Positions 17,551 to 26,893 of a DNA stretch of 64,000 nucleotides are shown here, one piece after another; position 1 is the first letter of the stretch; every line of letters begins with the position of its first letter. The position numbers and the translations under genes are program-made. The DNA comes from Chloropicon primus (Eukaryota > Chlorophyta > Chloropicophyceae > Chloropicales > Chloropicaceae). The DNA lies in NCBI GenBank assembly GCA_023205875.1, contig CP060769.1:248001-312000 (forward strand). The letters are read 5' to 3'. The notes under the pieces were generated by a model that had not been told where the DNA came from, ran no database searches, and saw only the letters and a list, made by a program, of their open reading frames with translations.

Positions 17551-17861
17551 CCTCCTTGTTTCTTTTTTCTCTCTTTCGCGTTGTCAAATCGTCGCCACAG
17601 GGTCGTTTCCTTCGAGCGACAGCTCGTTCGAAAGAGCAAGAGAAGACGCTGGTGGTGGTTTCGTCCTCCGTCTTTCTCTCTTTCCGAGACGCGCGCGCTC
17701 TCCGTTCCTCCTTCTTTTTCTGCCTCGTCCCCGTGGTTCGCCCTCGTGCTCGCCCGTTATGATGGTTCAGCGGAAGGGAGAAAACCAGGAAAAACAGAGA
17801 GAGGAGGAACCAGGAAGAAGCTAAGGTCGATGACAGGCTGAGACATTGTCTTGGTTAAGAA
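17551..17861. other. Intergenic region upstream of the small repeat protein
   Basis: 311 bases, CT-rich, with TCGAGCGACAGCTCGTTCGA as a loose inverted repeat near 17611. No further gene recognised. Confidence 0.5.
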
Positions 17862-18281
17862 TTAGCATTGATTCAATCGATGACGTGCTGGTGGTTGGTT
17901 GAAGAACGTCGCCCCGCTTATGCATTCAGTTCGGCTCCAAGGGCAAGGCGGGTCCTGGCTTCGAGCCCACTGCAGAACATCAAGGTGACCTCCTTCAGCT
18001 GCTTTATGACAAGTCCACACGTTCCAAGGGCAAGGCGGGTCCTGGCTTCGAGCCCACTGCAGAACATTAAGGTGACCTCCTCGAGCTGCCCCTCTACAAG
18101 TCCCCTCACCAAACTCGCAACCCTCGCTCCTCAACCATTCCAGCACATCAATGTGACCGCCCCCAGCGGCTCCTACAGTTGCCACCCCATATCCCCAGCG
18201 CTTGGTATCGAAACGAATATCCCCGTGGCGCACCAACCACTTCATGACCTTCTTGCTGCCCTGGAAAGCGGCGAGGTGCAT
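17862..18281 (-). CDS. Ankyrin-repeat protein, short and probably a fragment
   Basis: 139 residues from the only in-frame Met (18281). It carries about four ankyrin-type units: MHLAAFQGSKKVMKWLVRHG, GGHIDVLEWLRSEGCEF, GGHLNVLQWARSQDPPCPW and GGHLDVLQWARSQDPPCPW. The last two are an 87-base tandem duplication. Algal proteins of this type usually have many more repeats and a long N-terminal region. Here the frame upstream stays open to a stop at 18384 without a Met, and repeat character stops abruptly after WSRTEC. I infer an eroding copy of a larger family member, though an unrecognised upstream exon is possible. Role: protein-protein interaction, if expressed. Confidence 0.55.
   Translation of the reverse strand: MHLAAFQGSKKVMKWLVRHGDIRFDTKRWGYGVATVGAAGGGHIDVLEWLRSEGCEFGEGTCRGAARGGHLNVLQWARSQDPPCPWNVWTCHKAAEGGHLDVLQWARSQDPPCPWSRTECISGATFFNQPPARHRLNQC
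17937..18085. repeat. 87-bp tandem duplication in ankyrin gene
   Basis: CCAAGGGCAAGGCGGGTCCT and the following ~40 bases at 17937 recur at 18024 with one visible difference. Period 87 bases, or 29 codons, keeps the frame. Confidence 0.8.
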
Positions 18282-18749
18282 CAGGTCACAAACCTCCTCC
18301 TCTCCTTCTCTCCACCTTCCTCCCTCCGCCGCGCGCTCCCGTCCTCGTTCCTTGTCGATCGAGTGTAACGCTCCATCCGCACGTTACACCCAAATCAGAA
18401 ACCCTCGGTTTTATTTTTTTGCCAAAAATGCCGAGAAACGCATTTTTGTGTCCATGTGTAGAAATCCTCACGTCAGTTGCAAAACATCGAAATCGGGAAG
18501 AAACCGCTAGTTTCTGTTGCCAAAATCCTTCCTTTCTTAGACTGTGGCCAGCCAGAGTTTTCGTAACAGAAAGGCGTTACGAACGGAGGCGAGCGAGCCA
18601 GAGTTACTGTGACTGTTGCGTTCCATCCATTCGAAACCGACGCAAAGGTTCTTTGGTTTGGTTTGGGTTTGTGCTCCCCTTTGGAGAGAGGTAGAGGAGG
18701 TTCTCGGCTTCCTGCGTCTCTCTGTCTCTCTCTCTCTCCTGTGTCTGCC
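18282..18749. promoter_or_regulatory. Upstream region of second AP2 gene
   Basis: 468 bases. Contains GTAACG (18365-18370) and CGTTAC (18382-18387, 18575-18580). AT-rich stretch at 18400-18450. No RNA gene seen. Confidence 0.55.
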
Positions 18750-19844
18750 ATGGGAGCAACCCCCACCACCACCACAACGACGATGACTCCTCCTGCTGCT
18801 GCTGCTGCTGCTGCTGCTGAGGATGTTCCGGCGTCTCCCAATTCGGAGGCGACGGACGAGTCGTTCACGACGACTCCTACCCAGACGCCTGGTCCGCACG
18901 AGTCGCCTGGTCCGCCTCTGCACAGGAGCAGCAGCAGCAACGGGGGGACGAGGAGGACGCACACCCTGGCTGAAATCAAAGCCTCGCTGCTTCTGCTGGA
19001 TCAGAGCAACCGGAGCGAGGCCCCGACGAACTTGGAGCTCCTGGCGAACACGACGAACCGCGCGCCACTTCCCCCGAAGAAGGGGAGGCGCGGCCCGTCC
19101 TCCCGGTCATCGGCGTACAGGGGCGTGACGTTCTACAGGCGGACCTCGCGCTGGGAGGCCCACGTGTGGACCCAGGGCAGGCAGCAGTACCTCGGGGGGT
19201 ACAGGGACGAGGTGGAGGCCGCCCGGGCCTACGACAAGGCGGTCCTGAAGATCAGGGGGAGGGAGGCCGACACGAACTTCCCTGCGGAGGAGTACGCGGT
19301 GGAGATGGCCGAGATGAAGGCGAGCGAGATGACCACGGAGGAGTTCATCGCGGCCGTGAGGAGCGAGGCCAAGAGGCAGAACAAAGTCAGGAGGGAGAGG
19401 ACCGGCGGGAGGGACCCGTACCAGGAGTCCCAGAGGCTGAAGAGCTGCAGGAGGTGGCTGGAGAAGACCTTTGGGCAGCAGCAGCAGGTTCCGAAGGCAT
19501 CTCCTCCGCCACCCGTTCCCCAGCCTACCGCCGCCGCGACCACCACCGTCCAGCAGGTCCTTCAGTCGCTCCTGAAGTCCCAGCACAGGCCTCCCCCGTC
19601 CCCGACCTCGATCCTCTTGGATCAGCAGCTGAAGCAGATCCAGCTGGTCGAGCAGGTGGCCGCCATGGTGAAGACCCAGCAGAGGATCAACAAGCTCCTG
19701 GAGGAGCTCCAGAGCCCCCTCAACAAGGTGGTCCCTCCTCCTCCTCCTGTGGTGAAGAACAACAACAAGGCGTCCTCACTCTCGGACCTGCTCGTTCGAC
19801 TCAATAGCTTGGGGAGCAACGCGAGCTCGCAGCTCCGGTTCTGA
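18750..19844 (+). CDS. AP2/ERF-type DNA-binding protein, second paralogue
   Basis: 364 residues. The ATG at 18750 has a good context (GCCATGG); the open frame upstream is CT-repeat leader. Order: Thr/Ala/Pro-rich tail, short helix LAEIKASLLLLDQ, basic patch PPKKGRRG, one AP2 domain at about 120-184 (SAYRGVTFYRRTSRWEAHVW ... YLGGYRDEVEAARAYD ... DTNFP), then MTTEEFIAAVRSEAKRQNK, the counterpart of an element in the first paralogue, then a Gln/Pro-rich helical C-terminus. Likely a nuclear transcription factor. The YLGGYRDE-EAARAYD core, including codon choice, is very close to the first paralogue, while the tails are unalignable. Confidence 0.92.
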   Translation: MGATPTTTTTTMTPPAAAAAAAAEDVPASPNSEATDESFTTTPTQTPGPHESPGPPLHRSSSSNGGTRRTHTLAEIKASLLLLDQSNRSEAPTNLELLANTTNRAPLPPKKGRRGPSSRSSAYRGVTFYRRTSRWEAHVWTQGRQQYLGGYRDEVEAARAYDKAVLKIRGREADTNFPAEEYAVEMAEMKASEMTTEEFIAAVRSEAKRQNKVRRERTGGRDPYQESQRLKSCRRWLEKTFGQQQQVPKASPPPPVPQPTAAATTTVQQVLQSLLKSQHRPPPSPTSILLDQQLKQIQLVEQVAAMVKTQQRINKLLEELQSPLNKVVPPPPPVVKNNNKASSLSDLLVRLNSLGSNASSQLRF

Positions 19845-19964
19845 ACAAAAGGAACAAAAACAAAAACAAAAACAAAAACAAATTCTGTGATACATTCATA
19901 CACACACACACATCCACGAAACTACCGCCACCACCCCAAATCCAAGACCCCTCCTCGCCCCGCC

Positions 19965-21440
19965 TCAGCCCCGGCGGTGGTGGTGTTGCTTGTTCGTCGT
20001 CACCTTCATCCACGGGATAGCCTCCCGGATCATCTCCACCTGCCGGTAGCTCAGCGGAGCCTCCTTCTTGATCCTCGGGTGCTCCAGGAGCTTGACCGTC
20101 TGCAGGGTCGGGTAGTGGACCGCGTACTCCCTCTTGTCGAACCTGTACTTGCCCAGCACGATCCTGCCGTTCTCATCCAGCTTTCCGTAGATGGACTCCC
20201 CGTTCTCGTCGTAATCGACGCCGTACGTGTAGTGCAGAATGTAACCGTCCTTGAGCTGGCAACCCTTGCCACCCGGATCGCAGACATTGATCTGCGGGGT
20301 CTTGTCCCAGGGCGTCTGCAGCATGAATTCCGGGTGCAGGTCGAACTCCACTGGGGGGTCCTGCTGCGAGCACGAGATCGTGAAGGCCCACATCTCCAGG
20401 ACCCAGCCCCAGTACTCCTTGGTCGGCTTGTACGTGTCTATCCTGAAGGCGAGGTCCCTCCAGACCGGGGCGACGCGGAGCATCTGGTGCTTGTTGATGA
20501 TGACCGGGGAGTTGCCCGTGGGAAAGATCTTGTCCAAGCTCACGTTCTTGTCGTTGAAGTGAGCGACGAGCGGCTTGTGCTTCGGGTCGTCCTTGACCCT
20601 CATGTAGTGGAAGGGGAAGGCGGCAGCGGTCGTCTCGGTCGCCCAGTTCGGCATCGGCTTGAGGAGCAGGTGGTCCGGCTCGCTCATGAAGATGTACTCC
20701 TCCGAGATGTTGGTCCTCTCCAAGAACTGCTGGAACGCCCAAGGCCTGTTCAGCACCTTGTAGCCCCTGTGCTTCTCCTCCGGCTCTGGGTCGACCACCA
20801 CCGTCGGTATCACGTCCATCAGGTCGTCCTCCCTCCCCGTGTGAAGGAGGCGGGTGAACCCCCCGAGGTCGCTCTCCGGGTGCTGCTGCTTCATCTTCTT
20901 GTACCAGTAGTAACAAGCCTGCACCTGCCAGGAGTTGTACACGTTGCTGTCCGTCGTGACGACCATGTGGTACTTCCCGCTGCTCGAGGGCTTTGGGACA
21001 CGCTGCTGCTGCTGCTGCTTATTCTTGGCGCCTGCCAGCGTCGTCCCAATCTTCCTGAAGATGGACCGCTTCCTCTCCTCCTTTGCCGGAGAAGCTTTGC
21101 CAGACGGCTTCCCCACCGCCTCCTTGGCCTTCCCCCTTCGTGTGCTCGTGGTCTCCCCCCCGCCGAGCTGGGGCTTGCTGACGCTCTCCCTCGCTGCCAG
21201 GCCGCCACCCCTCACCCCAGGGAAGGTGTCCACGTGACGATCCGAGACGTGAGCCTGCTTCCAGTGGCTCCTCGACGAGCCGAGAGCAAAAGAGATCCAG
21301 GCGTAACCCAGTATCACTCCTATGCACAAGGCGAGCAAGTGAAACACCTGCACCTGTCGTGACACCCCGGAATATGAAAAGAGGGACGACGAAAACGAGG
21401 AAGATGTCGAGCCTCCTCCACCACCTTGCGCTCTCCTCAT
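19965..21440 (-). CDS. Hydroxyproline O-arabinosyltransferase-like (HPAT family)
   Basis: 491 residues from Met 21440 (an alternative in-frame Met lies at 21485). Type II topology: a short cytosolic tail, a signal anchor (HLLALCIGVILGYAWISFAL), then a basic/Ser-rich stem. The catalytic region starts with YHMVVTTDSNVYNSWQVQA and contains DLGGFTRLLHTG, IPTVVVDPEPEE, VLNRPWAFQQFL, EYIFMSEPDHLLLKPMPN (an acidic metal-site-type motif), GNSPVIINKH and GWVLEMWAF. This series matches plant HPAT1-3, Golgi enzymes that add the first arabinose to hydroxyproline in extensins and signalling peptides. It suggests hydroxyproline-rich glycoproteins in the cell covering. Confidence 0.9.
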   Translation of the reverse strand: MRRAQGGGGGSTSSSFSSSLFSYSGVSRQVQVFHLLALCIGVILGYAWISFALGSSRSHWKQAHVSDRHVDTFPGVRGGGLAARESVSKPQLGGGETTSTRRGKAKEAVGKPSGKASPAKEERKRSIFRKIGTTLAGAKNKQQQQQRVPKPSSSGKYHMVVTTDSNVYNSWQVQACYYWYKKMKQQHPESDLGGFTRLLHTGREDDLMDVIPTVVVDPEPEEKHRGYKVLNRPWAFQQFLERTNISEEYIFMSEPDHLLLKPMPNWATETTAAAFPFHYMRVKDDPKHKPLVAHFNDKNVSLDKIFPTGNSPVIINKHQMLRVAPVWRDLAFRIDTYKPTKEYWGWVLEMWAFTISCSQQDPPVEFDLHPEFMLQTPWDKTPQINVCDPGGKGCQLKDGYILHYTYGVDYDENGESIYGKLDENGRIVLGKYRFDKREYAVHYPTLQTVKLLEHPRIKKEAPLSYRQVEMIREAIPWMKVTTNKQHHHRRG

Positions 21441-21942
21441 CGCCCTCCACCCCCTGTCCAGCACTTGCACGCAGATCAACAACAAACTCTAGTCCCTGTC
21501 TCACTCCCTGCACCACCACAACCACAACAACATCGTCTCTCTGTTGCGACAGGAAGAGGAAGACAAAAGGAATCGAAGGAAATCGATCCAGGAGCGAGAA
21601 AGATGAATGAAGAGCTCAAGGATGGCCCTCCCCTACGATTGCTTCCCTCTTGGTCAACCTCTTGACCCACCAATCGACCCAATCCCGCTTCACCAGTCCA
21701 GTGCTCCAAGATTGTCCTTGGGTTCCCTGCACCCCAATCCTCACACCCCACCACCACCACCACCAGAGGAGGAGGAGGAGGAAGAAGAGTTCATTCAACG
21801 ACGAGGTCCGGGGTCAGGAGCGCAAGGAGACTCCATCAAAAGATACTTCATCTCAAGACCTTTCGATTCATACCCGAACTTGCGTTCTTCCAGGGTCGAG
21901 GTCGATTCGGTTCCGATTCATTCATCCATCCGGTTGTTCCCG
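21441..21942. promoter_or_regulatory. Divergent upstream region: HPAT-like and RsmE-like genes
   Basis: 502 bases with CAC/GAGG simple-repeat tracts near 21748-21790. A frame in phase with the RsmE-like gene runs through the distal part but lacks conserved sequence. Confidence 0.5.
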
Positions 21943-22896
21943 ATGGCCACGAGGTGTTGTTGCGTTTGCCTTGGAGTGAGGGAGTACCTGAGTAGGCAGA
22001 GCGGGCGGCCAGGGACGAGGTGGTCCTCTGTCTCGTCCACTCTCCGGTTTCATTCTCAAAGCAGGAAGGCGTTGCCTCGGTTTTACGTGGACGGCTTCGT
22101 GGAAGGCAGCGTGGTGCTGGAGGGGAAAGAGGCGCAGCACGCGACGAAGGTGCTCAGGCTGAAGCCTTTGGACGAGATCGAGGTGTGCGATGGGCGCGGC
22201 GGGATCGCGAGGTGCACGATAAGGACGGCAGCGTCCAGCTCCGGCGGGAGGAGGGAGAGGGAGAAGGCCTTTCGGGTGACAGCGGCGGTGGAGTCTGTGG
22301 AAAGGGAGCCCTGGAAGGGGCTGAAGTGGGTGCTTTGCGTGGCCGGGGGGTCGGTGAAGGGGCAGAGGGGGGACTGGCTGGTCGAGAAAGCGACGGAGCT
22401 GGGGGCTTGGTCGTTTCAGCCCTTGCTGACCGACCACTCGAGCCGGATGGGGAGCCAGAAGCGGACCAAGGGCGGCGACGGAAGTGGGAGGGAGGAGAGG
22501 TGGAAGAGGCTCGCCATGGCAGCGTCGAAGCAGTGCCTTCGCTCGCACATCTTGGACATTCGACCCGCCACTGACCTGGACGATCTCCTCGCCAAGTGCA
22601 GCGGGGAGGCCAGGGACAGCGGAGGCAGCTTCATCGCCCTCGCCGCCCACCAGTCCGGCCGGCCCCTGCTGCCTCAGGTGACCGAATGGGGCGGAGGCAA
22701 CCCTCAGCAGCAGCACGCCCTGGGCTGCTTGATCATCGGGCCGGAGGGCGACTTCTCGGAGAGGGAGCTGGAAATCCTCAAGGCGCACGACGATGTCAAG
22801 CTTGTGGGTTTGGGCGATTTGCGATTGCGGGTCGAGACCGCTGCGCTGGCACTCCTCAGCGGCGTGAGGATTTTGGAGGAGGGAGCGAGCGCATAA
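21943..22896 (+). CDS. RsmE-type rRNA (uridine-N3) methyltransferase, probably organellar
   Basis: 317 residues from Met 21943. The first ~45 residues are Arg/Ser-rich with few acids, like a transit peptide. Then follow the PUA-like N-domain (RFYVDGFVEGSVVLEGKEAQHATKVLRLK) and the SPOUT knot: LVEKATELGAWSFQPLLTDHS, AASKQCLRSHILDI, IIGPEGDFSERELEI and LGDLRLRVETAALAL. These match RsmE, which methylates N3 of U1498 in bacterial-type 16S rRNA, so the target here is probably plastid or mitochondrial small-subunit rRNA. The canonical GPEGG has Asp in place of the second Gly. A phase-compatible frame extends upstream to 21607 but looks non-coding. Confidence 0.9.
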   Translation: MATRCCCVCLGVREYLSRQSGRPGTRWSSVSSTLRFHSQSRKALPRFYVDGFVEGSVVLEGKEAQHATKVLRLKPLDEIEVCDGRGGIARCTIRTAASSSGGRREREKAFRVTAAVESVEREPWKGLKWVLCVAGGSVKGQRGDWLVEKATELGAWSFQPLLTDHSSRMGSQKRTKGGDGSGREERWKRLAMAASKQCLRSHILDIRPATDLDDLLAKCSGEARDSGGSFIALAAHQSGRPLLPQVTEWGGGNPQQQHALGCLIIGPEGDFSERELEILKAHDDVKLVGLGDLRLRVETAALALLSGVRILEEGASA

Positions 22897-23021
22897 GAGG
22901 TCGCACGAATCTATTATTGTATACTAAAAGCGTTATACTGCTGCGGCCATCTCATCTTCGCGGCACGAGAGATCACACGAGTCTATACTTATAAACTAAA
23001 AGCTTTCATCTCATCTTCTGC

Positions 23022-25414
23022 TCAGGACTCGCCTGTGATGTACGAAAGCCAGCCTCCTCCGCCACCAGCCTGGTGGTCAGCGGCCACGCCTCCGTTGCTG
23101 TACTCGTCGTCCTGAGCCTTTCCACCATCCATGGTCGAAACGGGGAGGGCGTCCTCCTCCAGATCAGCCAGCATCTGCTTCAGTTCCGCGTTCTCCACTA
23201 CCAAGCGCATGGATTTCTGCGTCTCCTGTTTGAGCTTGGCCTTCACGGCGGCCAGTTCTGCCTTGAGGGCCGCGAGCTCAGAGTGCTCCGAGCCCGCGGA
23301 TGCTGGGGCGACCGTGCCAGAAGGCTCGCTTGGCTCTCCCGACCTGCTCTGCCCCTGGCCAGCACTCGCCTCCTCGCGTCCAACCTCGAGAGGCGCCTCC
23401 CGGGGCTTCTTCTCTGACCCCGTGGCAGTCTTCCTCATCCTCAGGTGGAGAGCGCACAGCCTATCCAGGTACTTGCCGTCGTATCCACCGTACGCCAGGG
23501 CCCTGGTCCCCTTGGTGTCCGTCTCGACCAGAGTCGCTCCCTCGCAGGAGAGCATGACATCGCCGCCAAGCTCCCCCAGTGAGATCCAAACGCCCCTCCC
23601 TTGGGATCCCAGGTTGGACAGGTCCATCACAAAGGCATCCGTGCACGCCCTGACATTGTTGCCTCCTCCTACGATCACCCAACTCCCGTTGCTCATCATG
23701 GCCGCCGCATGGCCTGCCCTCGGCTCCGGCAGAAGCCCGGAGACCGCGTCCTCCACGATGTCTGGCTGGAACCACTCCATGCTCTGGAGGTCCAACACGT
23801 ACAAGTCATTGAAGCACCTGCTCACGCTGCCTCCGCCGAAGACCACGATGTACTTGTCGTCAACGACCGTCATCGAGTGAGCCGATCGGGGGCTCGGAGG
23901 CTCCCCCTTCGTCTCCGCTAGCGTCCACGTGCTGCTGTGCAAGTCGTAAACGTAAAGGTCGTTCCTGAGCTTCTTCGTGTTCGTCTCTTCGCCTCCGAAG
24001 ACGTACACTTGGAACCTCACCAGCACACTGGCGTGCCCCCCCCTGGCCGAGGGAATGTTGTCCCCAAAGCTGTCACACCTCTCCACCTCCATGCTAGAAA
24101 GGTCCACCTTGTACACCTTCAAGTCGTCCGTTCTATCGTCTGGCTTGGTGTGCCCGCCCATGACGACGCACTTGAAGCCCCCCGTGTGCAGGTAGGACGC
24201 AGCAGCGAGGGCGGGCAGGACCGTCTTGTTGCTCTGGTCAACTTGTCGCCACTTTCTCTCGGACCAGGTCCGCGTCGGCAAGTCGAGCGACCAGCAGTCG
24301 TTCAAGTACCTCCCCCCCCACCTTCCTCCTATCACGTAAGCTTTGGACCCAATGCAAAGCGACCCGTGCTCGTACCTTGGCTTGGGCAGCGCCCCGCTTG
24401 CGCCCGGCTGGGCCCGAAGGAGCTCAAAGCTGCACTCGCAAGAACTCGCGGAGGCTTCGCCCACCCCGACGTCGTCGTCGTACCCGCCGTTGACGATGAT
24501 CTCCTGTCCCAACTCATCCTCGACCGGCACCTGGCTCCACCACCTCGGCACATCGATCTCCAGCTGCTTCACGTACAGCCTCATCGCTTCCTCCCTGGCA
24601 AAGCAAGCATGGAGAAGCAGCAGCGTCAGACACAGGAAGAGGAGGAGAAGGAGGAGGACCACCACCACCACCGCAATAATATTTTGATTGGGGCGTCCCG
24701 CACTTACCTTGACATCTGCCCGAGGTGATCCCAGGCCTGCCACAGCGCCCTCTCCCTGGCGTTCCATGCACTGGGCTTGGGCTCCCTGCAAGGCCCATCC
24801 ACAACTTGCCTGAGCGTGCGTCGTGGTGTGTGTGTCAGAGAGAGAGAGAGAGAGAGACGAGGTAGAAGACAAAAAAAAGAATGAATGAATGAGTGAGTGA
24901 ACTGTCGTGCCAGAAACGAAACCCCAAGGAATTGGCTCGCGCTCGTTCCCAGGGAGAAGACCGTCGGGAGCATGCGAACGCGCACGAGAAGATCCACTCG
25001 GGTTCACGTCTCGGTCAGCATGCCTTGCCTTCGCTGCCTCCCTGCATGGACAACACCACTCCACTCCGTCGTCGTTTGGAACGAAAGAAAGGACCAGGGA
25101 GAGCGAGGACGTTTTCCTCGTTCATGCGGATCCTTCATCCCGACGACGACGACAACAACAACGAGGAGGAGGAGGAGGAGGAGGACGAGACCATTGGGGC
25201 GTGGGGTCCTTCGCATGCTCCTGGCGAGGCCCTTGGGTTCTTACCTGTCCAAAGCGTAGAGCACGAGCTGCGTCTCGTCCGCGAGTTCCTCTCCTCTCTT
25301 CCTTGAGGCTTGGACGTAGGCCTTGGCCTTGTGGAACTTGTCCGGGTACTCCATCGTGGGTGACGCCATGGAGGCTCTCTGCAGCCGGAGCGACGACACC
25401 AGCGACGACGACAT
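23022..25414 (-). CDS. Acyl-CoA-binding protein with kelch repeats, three exons
   Basis: Exons 25414-25245, 24809-24708 and 24594-23022 join in phase to 614 residues over introns of 435 and 113 bases; donors are AG|GTAAGA and AG|GTAAGT, acceptors CTCAG|G and GCCAG|G. Exon 1 encodes FHKAKAYVQ ... ETQLVLYALDR, exon 2 QVVDGPCREPKPSAWNARER ... WDHLGQMS, and exon 3 starts EEAMRLYVKQLE, together a complete ACB domain. Six kelch-type repeats follow (GSKAYVIGGRWGGRYLNDCW, CVVMGGH, VYVFGGEETNTKKLRNDLY, IVVFGGGSVSRCFNDLYVLD, VIVGGGNN, ALAYGGYDG), then a Leu-heptad coiled coil (LAALKAELAAVKAKL). The order equals plant ACBP4/5, cytosolic carriers of long-chain acyl-CoA in lipid traffic. The large exon alone shows only kelch repeats. 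Confidence 0.9.
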
Positions 25415-26197
25415 CTGCTCTCTGTCTGCTGCTGGTGAAATGAGGAGGGAAGGGAAGGGAGGGAAGGGAGGGAAGGGAGGGAGGGGAGGATGGATGGATG
25501 ATGGTGAGGAGGAGTGGAGAGAGCTTCAGCATTGTCACACCACACTGCATTATCTCTCTCTCTCTCTCCCCTCTCCCCTCTCTCTCTGTGCCTGAGGGAG
25601 AAGAGGGACCAGAGAGAGAAGAGAGAAAGTGGGAGAAAGGGTTCAGAAGAAGGAGAAGGAAGAGGGGGGGGCGAAAGAATCGTGCAGGGAGCTTCAAAGT
25701 GACGGACCTCTATCCCTTTCCTCCGTCTCATCCATTCATTGGAGACGGGATGAGATGCTGCTGCAAGGTTCTTGAATGTTTGCGAGTGTGTGTGTGTGTG
25801 TGAAAGAGAGAGAGAGAGCGGTGGAGGGCAAGGGGACTTCGCCAGCAGCACATCGGAAGGGATCTTCACCCCTCCCCCCACCATCTCTCTCTCTCTCTCC
25901 CCTCTCCTCCATTGCCATTGTCCAGGAGCAGCTTTGACCTTGAGGCATGGCGGCGGAGATGGACCTTAACTTGAGAATTCAAACATTGGCCATCTATAAC
26001 GTAACGCCCGGGTACGAGATTGCGCGCGCTGGAGACGGAGAGAGGGGCGCGTTCGAGAGGTAGAGGAGGACGGAAGAGGGAACGAAACGGTTTGGAACCA
26101 GGACGAGGCGAAAGTGTGTCTCGCGGGCTTTCGGGTGATACCTCGCTTGACGCGTTTGACGCGGAGGCCGACCCTCCAAGGTTGACTAAGAAGGAGC
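25415..26197. promoter_or_regulatory. Divergent upstream region: ACBP-kelch and Cys-rich secreted gene
   Basis: 783 bases with GGGAAGG-type purine repeats (25440-25490), CT tracts and a TG tract (25786-25802). GTAACG lies at 26001-26006 and the GTCTCG-CTTTC motif at 26116-26130. No RNA gene recognised. Confidence 0.6.
26116..26130 (+). promoter_or_regulatory. Recurrent upstream motif GTCTCGNGNNCTTTC
   Basis: GTCTCGCGGGCTTTC, 68 bases before the ATG at 26198, again inside an inverted GAAAG...CTTTC pair (26108-26112 with 26126-26130). Confidence 0.5.
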
Positions 26198-26752
26198 ATG
26201 AGCACGACCACTGCAGCAGAGTGGAGACCAGGGATGGTGAGGGGGATTGCGTGGGAAGGGTCGAGGAGGAGGGCGAGGACTCGGAGGGGGAGAGGGGGTG
26301 GCACTGGGGTGGCGGTCGTCGCCGCCATCGCGGTCCTCTGCCTCTGCGCGGTCCTCGCGTCGTCCTCGGAGAGTCCTCAAGGAACTCGGAGGAGGCTGGT
26401 GCAGCAGCAGGAGGAGGAGTCCTACTGCGAGTGCGAGGGGGAGGACTTGGCCTGCCCCGAAGGCTTCATGAAAAACTTCGAGGCCAGCGAGGACATCAAG
26501 GAGGAGGGGGACAGGGCGATGTGGGCGCTGGAGTGCACGGGATTCAACTATTCGGACGGCGTGACCGACGCGGTGTGCCCGGACAGGTGCAAGCAGGAGA
26601 TCGAGAGGATCTACGGCGCCAGCGGGTACTGCGCGTGCGTCAGCAGCAAGGCTCGGGAGCAAATGTCGAAGCAGAGCTTCACGCTGCTGAACATGTCCCC
26701 CAACCAGATACTGAGCGCTTGCTTCCGCGCGTGCAATTTTTCCCTGCCGTGA
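26198..26752 (+). CDS. Membrane-anchored or secreted Cys-rich protein, unknown
   Basis: 184 residues with a basic N-terminus (RRRARTRRGRGGG) followed by a hydrophobic segment (GVAVVAAIAVLCLCAVLASS, about residues 36-55) that could be a signal anchor or cleaved signal. The outer part holds ten cysteines in a spaced pattern (YCECEGEDLACPEGF, ALECTGF, VCPDRCKQE, YCACVSS, SACFRACNF). Acidic and Cys-rich, probably an extracellular disulphide-bonded module. No family recognised. A second in-frame Met at 26234 is possible. The gene ends 141 bases before the convergent receptor kinase. Confidence 0.75.
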   Translation: MSTTTAAEWRPGMVRGIAWEGSRRRARTRRGRGGGTGVAVVAAIAVLCLCAVLASSSESPQGTRRRLVQQQEEESYCECEGEDLACPEGFMKNFEASEDIKEEGDRAMWALECTGFNYSDGVTDAVCPDRCKQEIERIYGASGYCACVSSKAREQMSKQSFTLLNMSPNQILSACFRACNFSLP

Positions 26753-26893
26753 CACGGCGACCTCGCCCTCGCGTGCGTGTGTGTGTTGTACAGAAAGACT
26801 TTTTATTACATTATATCAAGCACAAGCAATAATACAGACAGCAAAGGAGCTCATGCATCCCCTTCCCCTTCCCCCATACACCCACACCCCGCC

